Source: Eurosta solidaginis (Eukaryota; Arthropoda; Insecta; Diptera; Tephritidae). From it: DNA of 64,000 nt. Below the pieces are notes generated by a model that was given only the letters and a program-made list of their open reading frames with translations, did no database searches and was not told the origin of the DNA. The stretch is from NCBI RefSeq assembly GCF_040869045.1, contig NC_090322.1, positions 277,414,662 through 277,478,661 of the forward strand, read 5' to 3'. Of this stretch, positions 1-11,800 are shown piece after piece; the stretch's first letter is position 1; each line of letters starts with the position of its first letter. Position numbers and translations under genes: made by a program.

Positions 1-4
1 AATT

Positions 5-364
5 ATGTTTAGGTCTTACAACCTCAGACTAACAAAGTTGCTTCTACCATTAAAAAGAGAAGACTGTATACCCATGAGGGGTATTCTGACTGGACACTGG
101 CTTCTGGCGTCACATGCCTTTAAATTAGGCTTGGTCAGTGATAGCAGATGTAGGAAGTGCGGCCTGGAGGAGGAAAGGATCGAGCACGCTTTGTGCTCGT
201 GTCCTGCGCTTGCCAGGCTACGACTCCAGCTATTAGGAGTGATACAGCTGTCAGAAGCAGCAAGTGGCATAAGTCCTAGAAAGCCTATAGTGTTTGTACA
301 TAAAACAAAATTTCTTTCATTAATTGACGGCAAGATGTTTGCAACATATCAACAAAAAAAGTAA
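5..364 (+). pseudogene. LINE (non-LTR retrotransposon) ORF2 C-terminal remnant
   Basis: A 119-codon frame carries the end of a Jockey/I-type ORF2 protein, downstream of the RNase H domain. The motif GILTGHWLLASHAFKLGL is followed by a cysteine/histidine knuckle (CRKC, then HALCSC), the usual tail of these elements. The ORF2 upstream is outside the window, so only the 3' end can be seen. The element lies upstream of rudhira exons on the same strand, so it is probably intronic. No poly-A or CAA tail is clear after the stop. Exact family not resolved. Confidence 0.7.
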
Positions 365-612
365 AGAGGTTCAGGATTTGGTCTGGCATTTTTGCATTCC
401 AAACTTTCATGACATATTTTTTACCGTACACTAACAAAATACATGGCTATGCATTTCCTACGTCATTGCAAAAACGCAACATCAAAAACCGTAGTTTATT
501 TCTTCAATATTGTATAGCAATTTCCAAAACAAAACAAAAAGTAGAAACAAAAAATTTTAAATTTTAAATTTGCTAACGATCCGTAGCTTATGTTTGCTAT
601 AGCAACGTTTCC

Positions 613-1033
613 GTTGTTGTTGTTGTTGTAGCGATAAGGATACTCCCCGAAAGCATTGGAGAGTGTTATCGATGTTGATGGTCCTTTGCCGGATGCAGAT
701 CCGGTACGTTCCGGTAACAAGCACCATCAAGGTACTAGCCCGACCATCTGGGGAACGATTTGGTATGACCACATGAAACCTTCTAGGCCATACCGCCCTC
801 CCACCCCCTAGATCCATAAGGAACTTGGGGTCGCCAGAGCCTCGGCTGTTAAAGAAACAGGATTCGCCACGGGTAGGTGAGGTTGACAATTGGGTTGGAT
901 ATGCTATATATTGCGCTGCACCCCTTGAAAGGGTTGTGCTACACAACCGCTTGAATCAATTTGGTATTTTAGTCGCCTCTTACGACAGACATACCTGCCG
1001 AGGGTATATTCTAAGCCTCCAAACCCGCTGGGG
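613..1033 (-). repeat. CAA-tailed SINE-like repeat, copy 1
   Basis: About 420 bp, read on the minus strand. It begins with a head containing GGTAGGTATGCCTGTCGTAA-like sequence and ends in a (CAA)n tail, seen here as (GTT)n at 613-630. The same unit recurs at 13030-13452, 26573-26865 and 52510-52852, with parts inside the composite repeat at 24340 and 29905. Just before the tail, better preserved copies carry a stem-loop. Family name unknown; short length, no coding capacity and a simple 3' tail suggest a SINE mobilised by a LINE. Confidence 0.75.
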
Positions 1034-1324
1034 TCTCACAAAATTCTGGACTCCCTTAGGTTCGCCAAAAGCGCTAATTTTTAACTTTGGTTCTGTCAAA
1101 TCGTTAAACCGTTCTATGTGCATATATCTGACATATACAATTCCGGGTTTGGTGATAACGAATCTGTTATTAACTTTGCTAGGAATTGTCAATACACAAA
1201 TGTTCAGTTCAAAAAGCGTATACCGGCGTATCCTTGACTTATGCGGCTATTGCATGATGACACAGATAAATATTTAACATAATTATAATGCATGTGGTAA
1301 TCAATATTTGCGCGTTTTTTCCAG

Positions 1325-1628
1325 ATATTGCCAAAGAAAAAATTTGTGATGATACTCCAATTGAATTGGATGTGGAAGCTAAAGCTCAATGGAACCTTGG
1401 TAGGCGACGAGATGGATCTCATGAATTGATGCCTCCGTTAGCAAATGATAATTGGCTAATAAAAGATCGTAACTCTTGCCTATTGTTAGACAGCATGCGC
1501 CAGTATGATATAGAGGAAAAAACCGAAAGTTGGGTGTCACAAGTGGAAATAATAACACATGCTGGACCGCACCGTCGTCTTTGGATGGGACCACAGTGTG
1601 TATTCAAAACATACAATACACCTAGCGG
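1325..1628 (+). CDS. rudhira: rudhira / BCAS3 orthologue, internal exon (conserved C-terminal region)
   Basis: This exon opens after a TTTTTTCCAG acceptor and ends at GG|GTTTGT. It encodes the segment with SQVEIITHAGPHRRLWMGPQ, nearly identical to the vertebrate BCAS3 stretch ITHTGPHRRLWMGPQ, so the assignment rests on a recognised motif. BCAS3/Rudhira is a beta-propeller-containing protein linked to microtubules, vimentin and directed cell migration, and with PHAF1 to phagophore membranes. The propeller-coding exons must lie to the left of the window. Phase: two bases complete a codon from the missing upstream exon; two bases (GG) are carried to the next. The ATG at 1288 lies before the acceptor and is not a real start. 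Confidence 0.88.
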
Positions 1629-1683
1629 GTTTGTGATTCAACTTAAATTAAAAAAAAGAAATATCAAAAAATAAAATTTTCAG

Positions 1684-1835
1684 ATCTAATTTGAATCATG
1701 TTGATGTTGAAGCTGTAGAAATAGGAGTTTCCAAGCCTACATCTGCGGCTTCGGCAGTGCGTTCTCATTCATTAAGTATGCCAGTTGCAGCGGCACGCTG
1801 TAATCTGCCAGTATTGATTGAGTCGGGTTCCTACA
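1684..1835 (+). CDS. rudhira: rudhira / BCAS3 orthologue, internal exon
   Basis: A 55-bp intron (1629-1683, GT...TTTTCAG) separates this exon from the previous one. The carried GG plus A gives Gly and the frame stays open to CTACA|GTAAGT. The peptide includes a Ser/Ala-rich stretch and the SMPV motif, matching the SDPVSMP region of vertebrate BCAS3. One base (A) is carried to the exon at 2166, where it completes AGT. No alternative start is needed; the TTG at 1691 is internal. Confidence 0.85.
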
Positions 1836-2165
1836 GTAAGTTCAACACATACAGCTTTATTCTGATTGACGAATGTTTCTCCGGATGTTCGCTTTTTTCG
1901 ATTTGAAGTTTAAGGGCTCCATTGAATGTTCCATAATATAGTAAAATCCCGGGTAGCGAGTGTAAAAGGAAACCACTCGTACGGTCTAAATGAGGTGAAT
2001 GTAGAACTTGATTTGCAAGATTTGTCTGACAATATATTTTAACAAACTCTATTGCAATGAGTTCTGCCATATGATTTGAAGACGCTTACGCCCACCAGAA
2101 TAAGGCTGATGTATAAATCCCATCTTTTTTAATAAAGATGCATGTATATAATTTTATATTAATAG

Positions 2166-2321
2166 GTAGTATAGAGCAAAGTCCGAAACTTATGGACCGT
2201 TTTCGTCACGAGCACTCGGACTCGGATTTCACTTTATCCCATGGCGACTCTCGTCTAAAGGAGGATTTAGCCGATGCTATGCGCGAATCACCATCTGTAT
2301 CAGAGATTCACAAAAGCACTT
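2166..2321 (+). CDS. rudhira: rudhira / BCAS3 orthologue, internal exon before the alternative 3' ends
   Basis: Acceptor TTAATAG, donor T|GTAAGT. The peptide contains RLKEDLADAMRESPS, which corresponds to the vertebrate BCAS3 motif ERLADAMAESPS, one of the most recognisable C-terminal blocks of the family. The exon ends with one carried base (T). Both candidate last exons (8833 and 35001) begin with two bases that complete this codon to Cys (TGT or TGC), so either can be spliced on without a frame change. The ATG at 2138 is intronic. Confidence 0.88.
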
Positions 2322-4542
2322 GTAAGTAACGCTTCCTTCTTTTTTTTTATTATTAAATAGTGGTGTATGTGTTTTTAAATGTATAAGTGCAATCACTTTT
2401 GGGGTAAGGAGCTACTAGCAAAACTTTGTCTCGAGGACATCGCCTCTCTTATCATCGCCGTTGTACTATATGGGGAAGTAGCTAGGAGGATGGCAGGATC
2501 TTCTAGTGTACTAAAGATAAAAGTTCGTCCGAGGACAGAGGATGATGATTAGGTGTACGAAATTTTTGCGGAAAAAATTCGGGAACACCGAACCCGCTAA
2601 GGGATAAAAAGTCTTGTCTTCCCTTGGTGTCAAGCTACCGCAAAAAAATAAAATAGTTTTACTAATAAAATATTTGTTCGTACGGATTTGATATATGCCA
2701 CGTCTCCTAAATCCCAATATCACTATTTTCGGAATTTACGAAGCTAGGAGTTCCAGTTCTTAATTTTTCACTGCATCTTTTTGCGTGACCGCTCTAAAGC
2801 CAAAGAACATGACAAATTGAACTGGTGAATACCAAGACAATAATACGCTTGCCACGGAGCCGATGGGTGAACAGACACAGTGAGGCTTCCATGTCACTAT
2901 GTCAAAGTAGTTTGATTTTTATAACTCACACGGTAATTTATCCTTGGTAACTGATTAGTTAGTGTTGTAGTTGCTATTGCTATAGCCGCACAATACTCTT
3001 CGAGCTCAATGGAAGTATCAGGTCTTTGCCGTAAGTAAATATAGTACCTTCGTGTGGCAGCAGGTTTTAGTAACAGCCCGACTGCTGTGCGAGGAAATTT
3101 ATTTCATAACGTTGAAAAGTGAGTTGTGGAAGTCGTTATATCCGTAGATAGTTTTAAAGTTCAACGTCTTTAAATCTCACCACCCTTCTTGCATGTTGGA
3201 CATTGGTTGCATATTGAAAATACATGCGGTTGCTGTTAAATCACCTATATTTGATCCCGCCCGCGTGGTATTTGATTAGAGTGCCATGCCAGTCTTGGAA
3301 GGAATAGCAGATGACGAAAATTAATCATAGGCTCATATTTGACAAATATTGTTTTATTATTCTAAAAAATTTAATACAACAACTGTGCATACATAAATAA
3401 TAATTTAAAGGCCACTATTCGAATTTGCATAATGTAATTACTTCAAAACGCAGCGTTTGATATATCACATCATTTCTTCATACTTCATTCAGTACATATC
3501 ATTAAGCGCATGGTTGTGGGAATTTGAAAAAAATTTCGGGTTCCATCAGAAAAACATGCCTATGTTACTTCCAGGAACGCCTAGAATCATTATACAAAAT
3601 TTCATGGCATTCCATGTCGTGGTTCAAAAGTTAAAAGTGCTCAAACGAACAGATATTGAATTTTATAGATATAGATTTTGGACTATAAAAATTTTGCTCC
3701 CTGACGAATTCAGTTTCTCTTCAAAAACATTTTTAAAAACTTTATTTTTTATTTTAACTTATTTATAATTTTGTTGTTGTTTAGCCCTGTTAATTACTCC
3801 ATTAATTCATAAATGCTCGTTTTTATAAATATTTACAATGGAAAATGCAATAATTAAGACCAGCAGCAGCATATCTTACAAACTGTCCCACGAAAGACTA
3901 AAAACTGATTGTCATAATAGTTGAGAAGTTGGGTGTAAAAAGGGATCAAGGTTCGAAGATCCCTTTTTCTCAATAGGAAGAATAGGTCCAGTTTTATACC
4001 CACACCAACTATTTTTTGGTTATATCTCTGAAACTAACTTTGTAACATCGCAAAATGTATGGCACTGTACAAGTTTTTTGCGTTGACCTTAAAAAAAATT
4101 AAGTTACTCATACTCCCATACAGTATGCCTCCCGATATAAGCTATGTTATCGTCTCCCGATTTCACTGAAATTTTATATTTGACCTTTTTTACATAGGAA
4201 GTGGGACAAACAAACATTTCATTGACGTATCACTGTTGTTCCGATGTTATATGCAAAATGTAACATCTATCCCCGATTTATTTTTGAAATGTTTGGAGAA
4301 TATTGTGAAAAATAGGTTTTGTCAACATGTACAGTTGCGGTCAAAATCTTAGTAGTGCTTATGGCTCAATTCATTTAAGTGGCCAAGTTTTATTTATCAC
4401 AACAGTTTTTCCAATTATTGTGTGATTTCAAAAAAAAAAAAAAAACTGTATTTTTAATGAATATTCAACCAAAAAGGTCCAAAAATGTTTAACTAACAAA
4501 AAAGTTATAAACAAAATATTTCACATATATATTTGTTGATAC
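2322..4542. other. Intron sequence, no gene seen
   Basis: About 2.2 kb of AT-rich intron of rudhira. I see no convincing coding exon or classified element; short open frames (for example 3457-3768) look like chance. A perfect 11-bp hairpin sits at 3937-3968 and a (A)n run at 4429-4445. Some text around 4090-4330 resembles decayed repeat DNA but I cannot name it. Confidence 0.5.
3937..3968. other. Perfect 11-bp stem-loop
   Basis: AAAAAGGGATC at 3937-3947 pairs exactly with GATCCCTTTTT at 3958-3968 around a 10-nt loop. The right arm ends in a T run. Role unknown; it may be the end of an old foldback repeat. Confidence 0.6.
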
Positions 4543-5082
4543 TGTGACGAATATTAGCAACACTAAGGGATACTATCATCTCTAAGCCGATACTGAGCAG
4601 TGACAATTGTATGCACATAAACAAACAAATCAATCATTATATCTATACATATGTTCATACAAGCAGCGGAGACAAACGCACAAACACATGCATATATCTG
4701 AGATACTCCCAAAAGTAGCCAATCATCGGTGGAAGTATCACTCACAATACAGGCGCATATGGCTATGCGAGCATCTGTAATTTATAGCTGATAAGTTTAT
4801 TGCTGGTAAACAAGTAGTAAATTCTAGAAGAAGAAACGCCTAGAAGTATGCGAACGAGACAGCAGAGACTATAAGAGGAGCGAAAGCTGAGTAAAAAGCA
4901 ATCAGTTTGATTTAAGCACGCTATCAGTTGCGAAGTATAAGTGTTATTGTGGAATATTTTCAAAGTAGTCTAATAAAGACCATTTTGCATTATTGAATAT
5001 TGGAGTTATTTATTTAATAGTTTAGCGAAACGAACGTTAGGAGAAGGTTGCAAATAAGCGGAATTTCCCTAAATTCGTGACA
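4543..5082 (+). mobile_element. Solo gypsy-family LTR (540 bp) with 4-bp target duplication
   Basis: The segment starts TGTGACGAATATTAGCAAC and ends ATTCGTGACA. It is flanked by ATAC on both sides (4539-4542 and 5083-5086), a 4-bp target duplication typical of gypsy elements. Inside are a TATAAG box near 4869 and an AATAAA signal near 4971. It is related to the LTRs of the element at 55887-62099 and to the split solo LTR at 45949-49289. With no internal region, LTR-LTR recombination is the likely origin. It lies in a rudhira intron in sense orientation, so its poly-A signal could act on the host transcript. Confidence 0.85.
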
Positions 5083-5142
5083 ATACTCAATTTATTTAAT
5101 AAGAATATGTATCCCGATATTCGCATGCTCATGAAAAATGGA

Positions 5143-5166
5143 GGGGGTGGGAGGGGGGGAGGGGGG
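5143..5166 (+). other. G-run cluster, predicted G-quadruplex
   Basis: Runs of 5, 3, 7 and 6 G separated by single bases (T, A, A) lie 61 bp right of the solo LTR. Four G-tracts with 1-nt loops are the strongest class of predicted quadruplex. In the sense strand of rudhira it would also be present in the pre-mRNA. Confidence 0.75.
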
Positions 5167-5494
5167 TTACTTCAGAAATTTCAACTCTATAGCATTAAAA
5201 TTTTAAAGCCAATTTTTATTCATTTAAGATTAATTAACAATTATACATACATTTTATATAACGTTTAAAAAACGATTTTCTGAATAATCTGATTAAATAT
5301 GCTACAATTAGTTTTCGGATAATGTTACTAGTTTCAAAAATGGCTGCCTGCCTGTTTTTGCAGTCCCTTTAAATTTTGATTGTCCGTGAACGCGTTAAAC
5401 GCTTTAATATGAATACCTTAATGAGCATATAAGAATATGGGCGAGTCCCAAATAAGATTCTCCACAAACCAAAAATGAAAAATTATCAGACTTT

Positions 5495-6499
5495 TGCCCC
5501 TATTACGGTTTACAACTCAACTCCTCTTTGGTATTACGAATTACAACTTATTTCAATTGAAGCTGAATTGATGTTCCCCACCTAAAAAGTGATGATTTGA
5601 CAGATAAATGAACAGCTGATCAATTTGTGGCGGAATTTAAGTATTGATTACTCCAACCCTCACCAAGTAAGAAAACATTTAAATGACAATTGATAAGCTT
5701 CTAATGAAGTTATTTTGCAGATTTGTAAGTTATTTTCGGTTCAGTAAGCAAGCATTTTGCCCCTTACTAAATGAAATAGAAGATCATTTCCGCAAACGCG
5801 TTCAAGGGACGGCTATACCTCCTATTTTAAAACTATGCACTACACTACGATTCCTTGCTGACGGCAGCTATCACAGAAACTGTGGAAATGATTTTAGTTT
5901 TAAACTGGCACAACTTACAACACCTGTACCTATTAAATACGTTTTAGTTATTAGTGAGGAACATACTTGTGCGAAGTGGACTAAAATCCAAATGAGTGTA
6001 GAGGAGCAAAGTGCTTCAAAAATCGCATTTTACTCTAAAACAGGATTTCCAGGAGGAGTGGGTTATATCGATGAGGCTGACGATCGCATAATTTCACCGT
6101 TTTGGCTGTATCCTAACTGCGGCTTGTCTCGTCCAACTTCGGGATGTCGCTCCATAAGCTCAAGAAGTTTTTCAATGTAGTCCTTCGTTGAAACCTTGTT
6201 TCTTCTGTAAATGTGTCCAAAATTGCTGATTATAAAATTTCTTTAAAATAAATATTAAAAGGTTTGATTACCCTCTTTCCATTTTTTGTAATATTTTTCC
6301 AAACAACTGCAACATTTTCTAAAACAACTGCTAGCAATCAGTTGTCAGATTTTGATGTCTTTGACAACTACACCAATACATGGCTGTAAACGGTAATTCC
6401 ACAAAAAGTTGTTAGACTAGGCAACTTCAACCAACATTTTTTTGACAGGTTGAGTTTTTCAACTGAAATATAATTGAGTTGTTAACCGTAATAGGGGCA
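5495..6499 (+). mobile_element. PIF/Harbinger deletion derivative A
   Basis: Ends are inverted repeats: TGCCCCTATTACGG at the left and its complement at 6486-6499, flanked by TTT on both sides (5492-5494 and 6500-6502), a 3-bp target duplication as in PIF/Harbinger. The terminal word TATTACG is repeated inside at 5532 after TTTGG. The interior holds a broken transposase fragment (5683-6180). A second copy of the same family lies at 15011-18698. Non-autonomous. Confidence 0.8.
5683..6180 (+). pseudogene. Harbinger transposase remnant inside derivative A
   Basis: A 165-codon frame shows two blocks typical of HARBI1-like transposase: the segment ending in TLRFLADGSYHRNCG and, later, FPGGVGYIDEADDRII, a decayed form of the FPGVIGCIDGTH block holding the first catalytic Asp. 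The regions with the second Asp and the Glu are absent, and the DNA between the blocks is shortened. It cannot be an active enzyme. The intact relative for comparison is at 47763-48856. Confidence 0.75.
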
Positions 6500-6502
6500 T
6501 TT

Positions 6503-8832
6503 ACTTCTATCACTTGGGATTAAAAAAGGTCAAATACGTGTATGAAGTGGAAATAAAATAGTTTATTCTTCCCTAAATTATTTCTGTTAACCTACGAACA
6601 AAACGTTAACGCTTCCAGCTGTGTATAAATTGTTAATGATTCTTGAAGAAATCGTACGAAATATAACGAAAATTTAAATTTGTATATCTCTTTTTCACTT
6701 AGTATGATGGCTTTCTTAATTTTTTTGTTTACGTATATACAAAGGATTATGGAATAATTTCTGATTCTAGCAAAATGCGAGTTTTACAGATTTATTTAGG
6801 TTTCATTGGTATATTCAATAATTTCAAGATACAAAAGAATAAACGAATAAATATTATTCGAATTAATATTAATAGAGTTTATTATTTGAATAATCCCAAA
6901 AGAAGTAGAAAAATGTATATACATACATATATGAAAAGCCGAAATTGTTCCGAATCTGGTATGTCTGTTTCTCATGGAAAAAACGATGTCATGTTTTAAG
7001 GGAAAAAATAAAACGACAGTAAAAGCTGGACTTCTACGAATATGTTTATAAGATTCGCTTTCATATGTGAATAAATAGCTACATATGTATATATGTAGGA
7101 AAACGTAAATCTATATTCTCTCAAACGAAGTCGCGTTGTCAGTTTTCGTTGGCATTGTTTAGCAGCTTATCGTTTGTTAAGAAGAGTTGTACATCACAAT
7201 AAATATTCTCATGTAAAATTTACTGTTATGTTGTGCATTGAGAATTCCACATGTAAAACCGAAAAAAAAAAATTTAATAACGAAAAATACCGAAAGTCTT
7301 TCGAATATGCATACATCTTCATATAGAAAAAAAGAAAAATCAAACTGATTCGTATAGTGGCACTGAGCTTTATCCTCGAAACCGCTCACGATACAATGAA
7401 TTTACAAGATATCTCTGATGAATGACCAGCCATACTGATTTGTGTTTGAGAAAAAAGTAGCAGCTTGGCGACCTAGCAGCTATTTTCATTGACGTCAAAC
7501 CTGGCAGATTGTATTCGTTGTTATTATGCTCATGAGTTTGCAGAGTTTTGTTTTACATTTAAAAATGGTCACTTGCCTTATGTCATCATGCATCGGGCGT
7601 TGCCGTTTTATTAGCATATCAACGCCTTTTTGATCATGGAAGCCGTTTATGAATGGGAACTTTGGTACAAAAAATAAAAAAACTGAAAACGCCAATAACT
7701 ATGCATACGCAACATAGGTCTGACGGTAGACCAATACGATTGAAAATCACAAGATCTCGGATTGGTTCAAAATGGGGAAAAATAATGGAGTTTCGGCTGC
7801 CCTATAACCCTGGTCTTGGGTTCATATTTTAACTGCTTTTTATTTATATACAAAGGAAACTTTGGACCATGTTTTGAAAACAAAAATTTACAAGTTTTTC
7901 AATGTAGAGCTCGAGGTGTTCAATTGGAACTGTGATATTTTGAGATAACGAGTAAAAAGTAACTATGAGTTTGTATAGACGTGCAGTTGTTTTCCCGACC
8001 TGCGGACCGTTTCACAAATTCACTTGTATGACAAGACATTTATTTATGTGAAACGGTCCTCCGTAAAATTTTTTAACCAGGCAAGTTGTTTCCTATTTTC
8101 GGTGTGTTCAAGGTCTCCTCCACCTGATATGAAGAGAAAAAAGGATTTTCACAGAAGTCAAAGGCACTTAAAGATGAGTAAATAAATATCTACATTTCTT
8201 GATTGACATTATCAACAGATATACATACAAATAATTTACATTTTAGAATTTGGTTTTTTAACAAATTTTGTTAAGATGTGGTGTGCTGGTATGTTTGAAA
8301 CATAAACACGAAAATTATTAAAATTGATTTGGTAAGAAATCTTACTATTGATCGTCTTTTAATTTGTTGATAATTCTTATATAACACTTGCTTTACACAA
8401 ATACACATGCATCATCTACTACATCCACACATACTGCATAAATAAACAATAACTTATTGCAAAATAGCTTTTCTTTTTGTGTTTTTTCCTAAGTTGCATC
8501 ACATTGCTGTAAATTCAATTTTTTATTTTTTAATAAAGATACATAAATCTGTTTTATGATTTTATAACGCACAATAATTTCTAAATCCTTAATAAGAGTT
8601 TATTGCCACTTTAGTTTCTAATAAATTCGAAAAATTCCAGAATCTTGAAAATAAGTTAATTTTGGAATGAAACTAATAACTAATTCCCTCTAATAAAGGG
8701 TTAACTTTTTGCATTTATACGAATTACAAAGCACAGCACCGCGATCATAAAATTTGCCTTTGGCTTTTTGTTAATGCTATTTTCTCACCATATATGTTTT
8801 TTTTCTTCTCTTCCTCTGTGTTTCTATTGAAG
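6503..8832. other. Intron sequence, nothing recognised
   Basis: About 2.3 kb of AT-rich rudhira intron. Short frames (6775-6999, 7177-7389, 7495-7695) show no family motif. No terminal repeats or tandem arrays were found by eye. Confidence 0.45.
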
Positions 8833-11800
8833 GTCGATTAGCCTATGAGGTCGCCTCGTCTGATAATGTTTCATTCTATGATGCACGTGCAGATCCCGAT
8901 TTTGGCGATGATGATTATGATCCCAATTCGAAAGCTTCGGCCTCGTACACGTCAGAAACAACAGAAAATTCACCGGCATTGGCTGGTTGGAATTTAGTTT
9001 GTAATGTCTATTCAGACAAAAATAGAACGGTTCATTTACATCCGAATGTTTTTGGTAGAAAATCTGAAACTCAAAAACCATCCAAAGCTTCAGTTGAAAA
9101 AGTTGTGAATCCATTGGGTACTGTTACAACTGTGATTTCAGGTATTTCGTCTGAGGTGAGAAGAGATATATTAGATGAAGTGGTATTACAGTTAGCTAGC
9201 GAGGATGATATTATCCATGAAAATTGTGATGAATCTTTGTTTCGTCCTGTTGTGGCCATATTTTGTGACGATAAAGATCGTCAAGCCGCTGAGATAGCAG
9301 TAGCCCATGAGAATGAAGAATTCCTTAAACCTCCAGAGGTTATCAAAAATAATTTGGTTGTTCCAGTTATAGCTAAAGAGGTCGACGCCGAATTAAGTAA
9401 ACGAGAAAAGAGTCAAAAAAGTGAGAAAGTCAAAATGCAAACTATGAGAAGTTTTATCAATCAACAAAAATTAGATGAACAAAAATCAATTCAAGATTCA
9501 AAATTAAAATGCAAACCTGCATCATTAAATATTAATAAGGCTGAACAGACGACAGAGAAATTTATGAACGACGTTAAACTCATTGAAACACCAATTAGTG
9601 GTGATAATTTAACAACAAATAACACGTTAAAGAATCAGCAAAAGAAAAAAGATAAATGTGAAGACATAAAAGAGCCACGAATGCTTGGGGATAAAACAAA
9701 ATTTGGCGATGGAAATAAATCAAATATCAAACAGACAGTAATTTATGAAGAAGAAAAAGAAGAAGAACCAACAGAATTTAAGAGAATGACACCAATAGCA
9801 CCTTTAGCAAAAAATGGAAAACAAACACACAACGCAGCTGTTAAATCTCCAAGCAAAGAACAATCAACGGTAAATGAGTGTAAAACTAAAACAAATGTTA
9901 TAAAAGCGAATGAAGTGAAAAAACTCGCTAAAGTAGGTGCGAAAAATATTATTCTAAAAAAGAAGGAATATATTGATGATGATGATGATGAACAGGAAAA
10001 CAACCCAAGTAAAGATAAATTGGAGAAAATTAACTTCAAAACAGAACAAACGTGCAAATCTAATGTTGAGGACCAAAATTTAATACTGCCGAAATCAAAA
10101 GAGCCTAATTCTAACAAGCATGGTTCAGAAACAAAACTAAACACAGTATCGAAAACCAAAAAAGAAGCTAATGAACCTGTCAAGACTCACACCAGAAAAA
10201 GTGAAGATTTAGAAATAGAACAAAAAGTAGAAAATGTTTTAGATAACTCCACTTCATCAAGAAATAATATGAGAAATAAAGTTTTAAAGGAACTTGAAAT
10301 TGAAACAGAGAGCGAAACTCAGAGCAAAGGTGAAGCTAGAAAAGATATGGATAAATTATCAAAAGATATTAAGCGAAAATTTAAGCCAAATGAAGTAGCA
10401 CCAACTGCTGATACAAAAAGCCTTACTGCGCCAGATGAAAAACATAACAATGTTTCAAGTACGTATAAAATTAAGGTTATTGAATCTATCGAACCAAACA
10501 AACAAGATGAATTGGTAAAAGTCAAAGTTGGACCTCAAGATTTAAATGATATTCCAAATAAAGATAACAAACGAGGTGATTCCAAGTCAATCGATTTGAA
10601 AAAAGGTGAAGATCAAGAACCTGGTTGTGATACAAAACAAACTTCAGATACACAAGCAGCCTGCAATTTCAAAGGCGACATTATTGATGATGAAAATGTT
10701 AAAGCTATTGGTAAGAGTAAAAATCCAAAATCGAAAACTTATACTGAGAAAGCTTTGGCAATTGATCCGGGGAATAGTTCATCAACCATTATAAGTGCTG
10801 ATATTGTTGCAAAATCCAGAAAAAAGTCCAAACCCGATACAAATATAATTGCTTTGAATGAGGAGAAAGTAATAAGCCCATTATTGGAGACAAAACAGTC
10901 GGAGACGTTTCAAAATTTGCAGGCTCCAAAGACAATGAATTCAGCTTGGAAAGCAGTAAGTAATCTCGAAAATACGGAAAGAAATGTCGAAGCCAACGCA
11001 AATTATCCAAGCTTAGGTGTAGTATGCAAACCAAAAAAACCAATTAAAAACAAAGACAATTTTACAGAAAAGAGTGAGGATATAGTTTCAGATGTGTCCT
11101 CAACAATGAAGCTAACACAAACAATTGATAAAAAATTGAACTTAATAAACGAGAATAAAAGCGAACGGCCATGGTCATCACATTTCGAGGGCTTTCCTGC
11201 GCTACAACCAATAGAGGCTTTGCCACCGTTGCCAGCCTTAGAATCATTAGATATAGATATGGCACCGTTTTCAACAATTTCGAAAAAAAACTATGTGAAA
11301 TTGATAACAAAGAATGAGAAGGATGACGCGACTGATCAAAGCTTAATCAACTTTGATAGTCCTTTCCAAGATAATCCAAAATATGATAATAAAGAACTCA
11401 ATCAAAAAAATCTTATTTTCGCATTATGTGGATCTCTTCACTATGAAAATGATAATGAGATAGGCGATAATGATAACAAACCAGATACTCAGCATGTAAT
11501 TAATTCTGATAAAGATGAATCATCAACAGCACAATATAAGTTGTTAAATGAGAATGAAGAACCAAATTTAGATTTCGAACCAAGTCCGCATGCTACCAGT
11601 ACAACAAAGCCTACAACAATGACAAGAATCACAAAAGAGAAATATTCAAGTTCTGCCAATTCTTCTGCCTCAGAGGAAATCATTATCATCGAAGAGAAAA
11701 AAATGTCGAAAAAGCAACGGAAAAAGAGGCAACAATTGGAGTCCAGAGACAAAAAGGAAGAATCAGAGACACGTGACGACGATGAAGAGCTACGCCCATT

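Noticed and set aside
1288..1324. ATG at 1288 as a rudhira start
   Set aside because: It is before a clear splice acceptor, and the homology begins after the acceptor.
5683..6180. HARBI1-like open frame as a host (domesticated) gene
   Set aside because: It lies between inverted ends with a 3-bp duplication, lacks the second Asp and the Glu, and a sister copy at 15011 is decayed.
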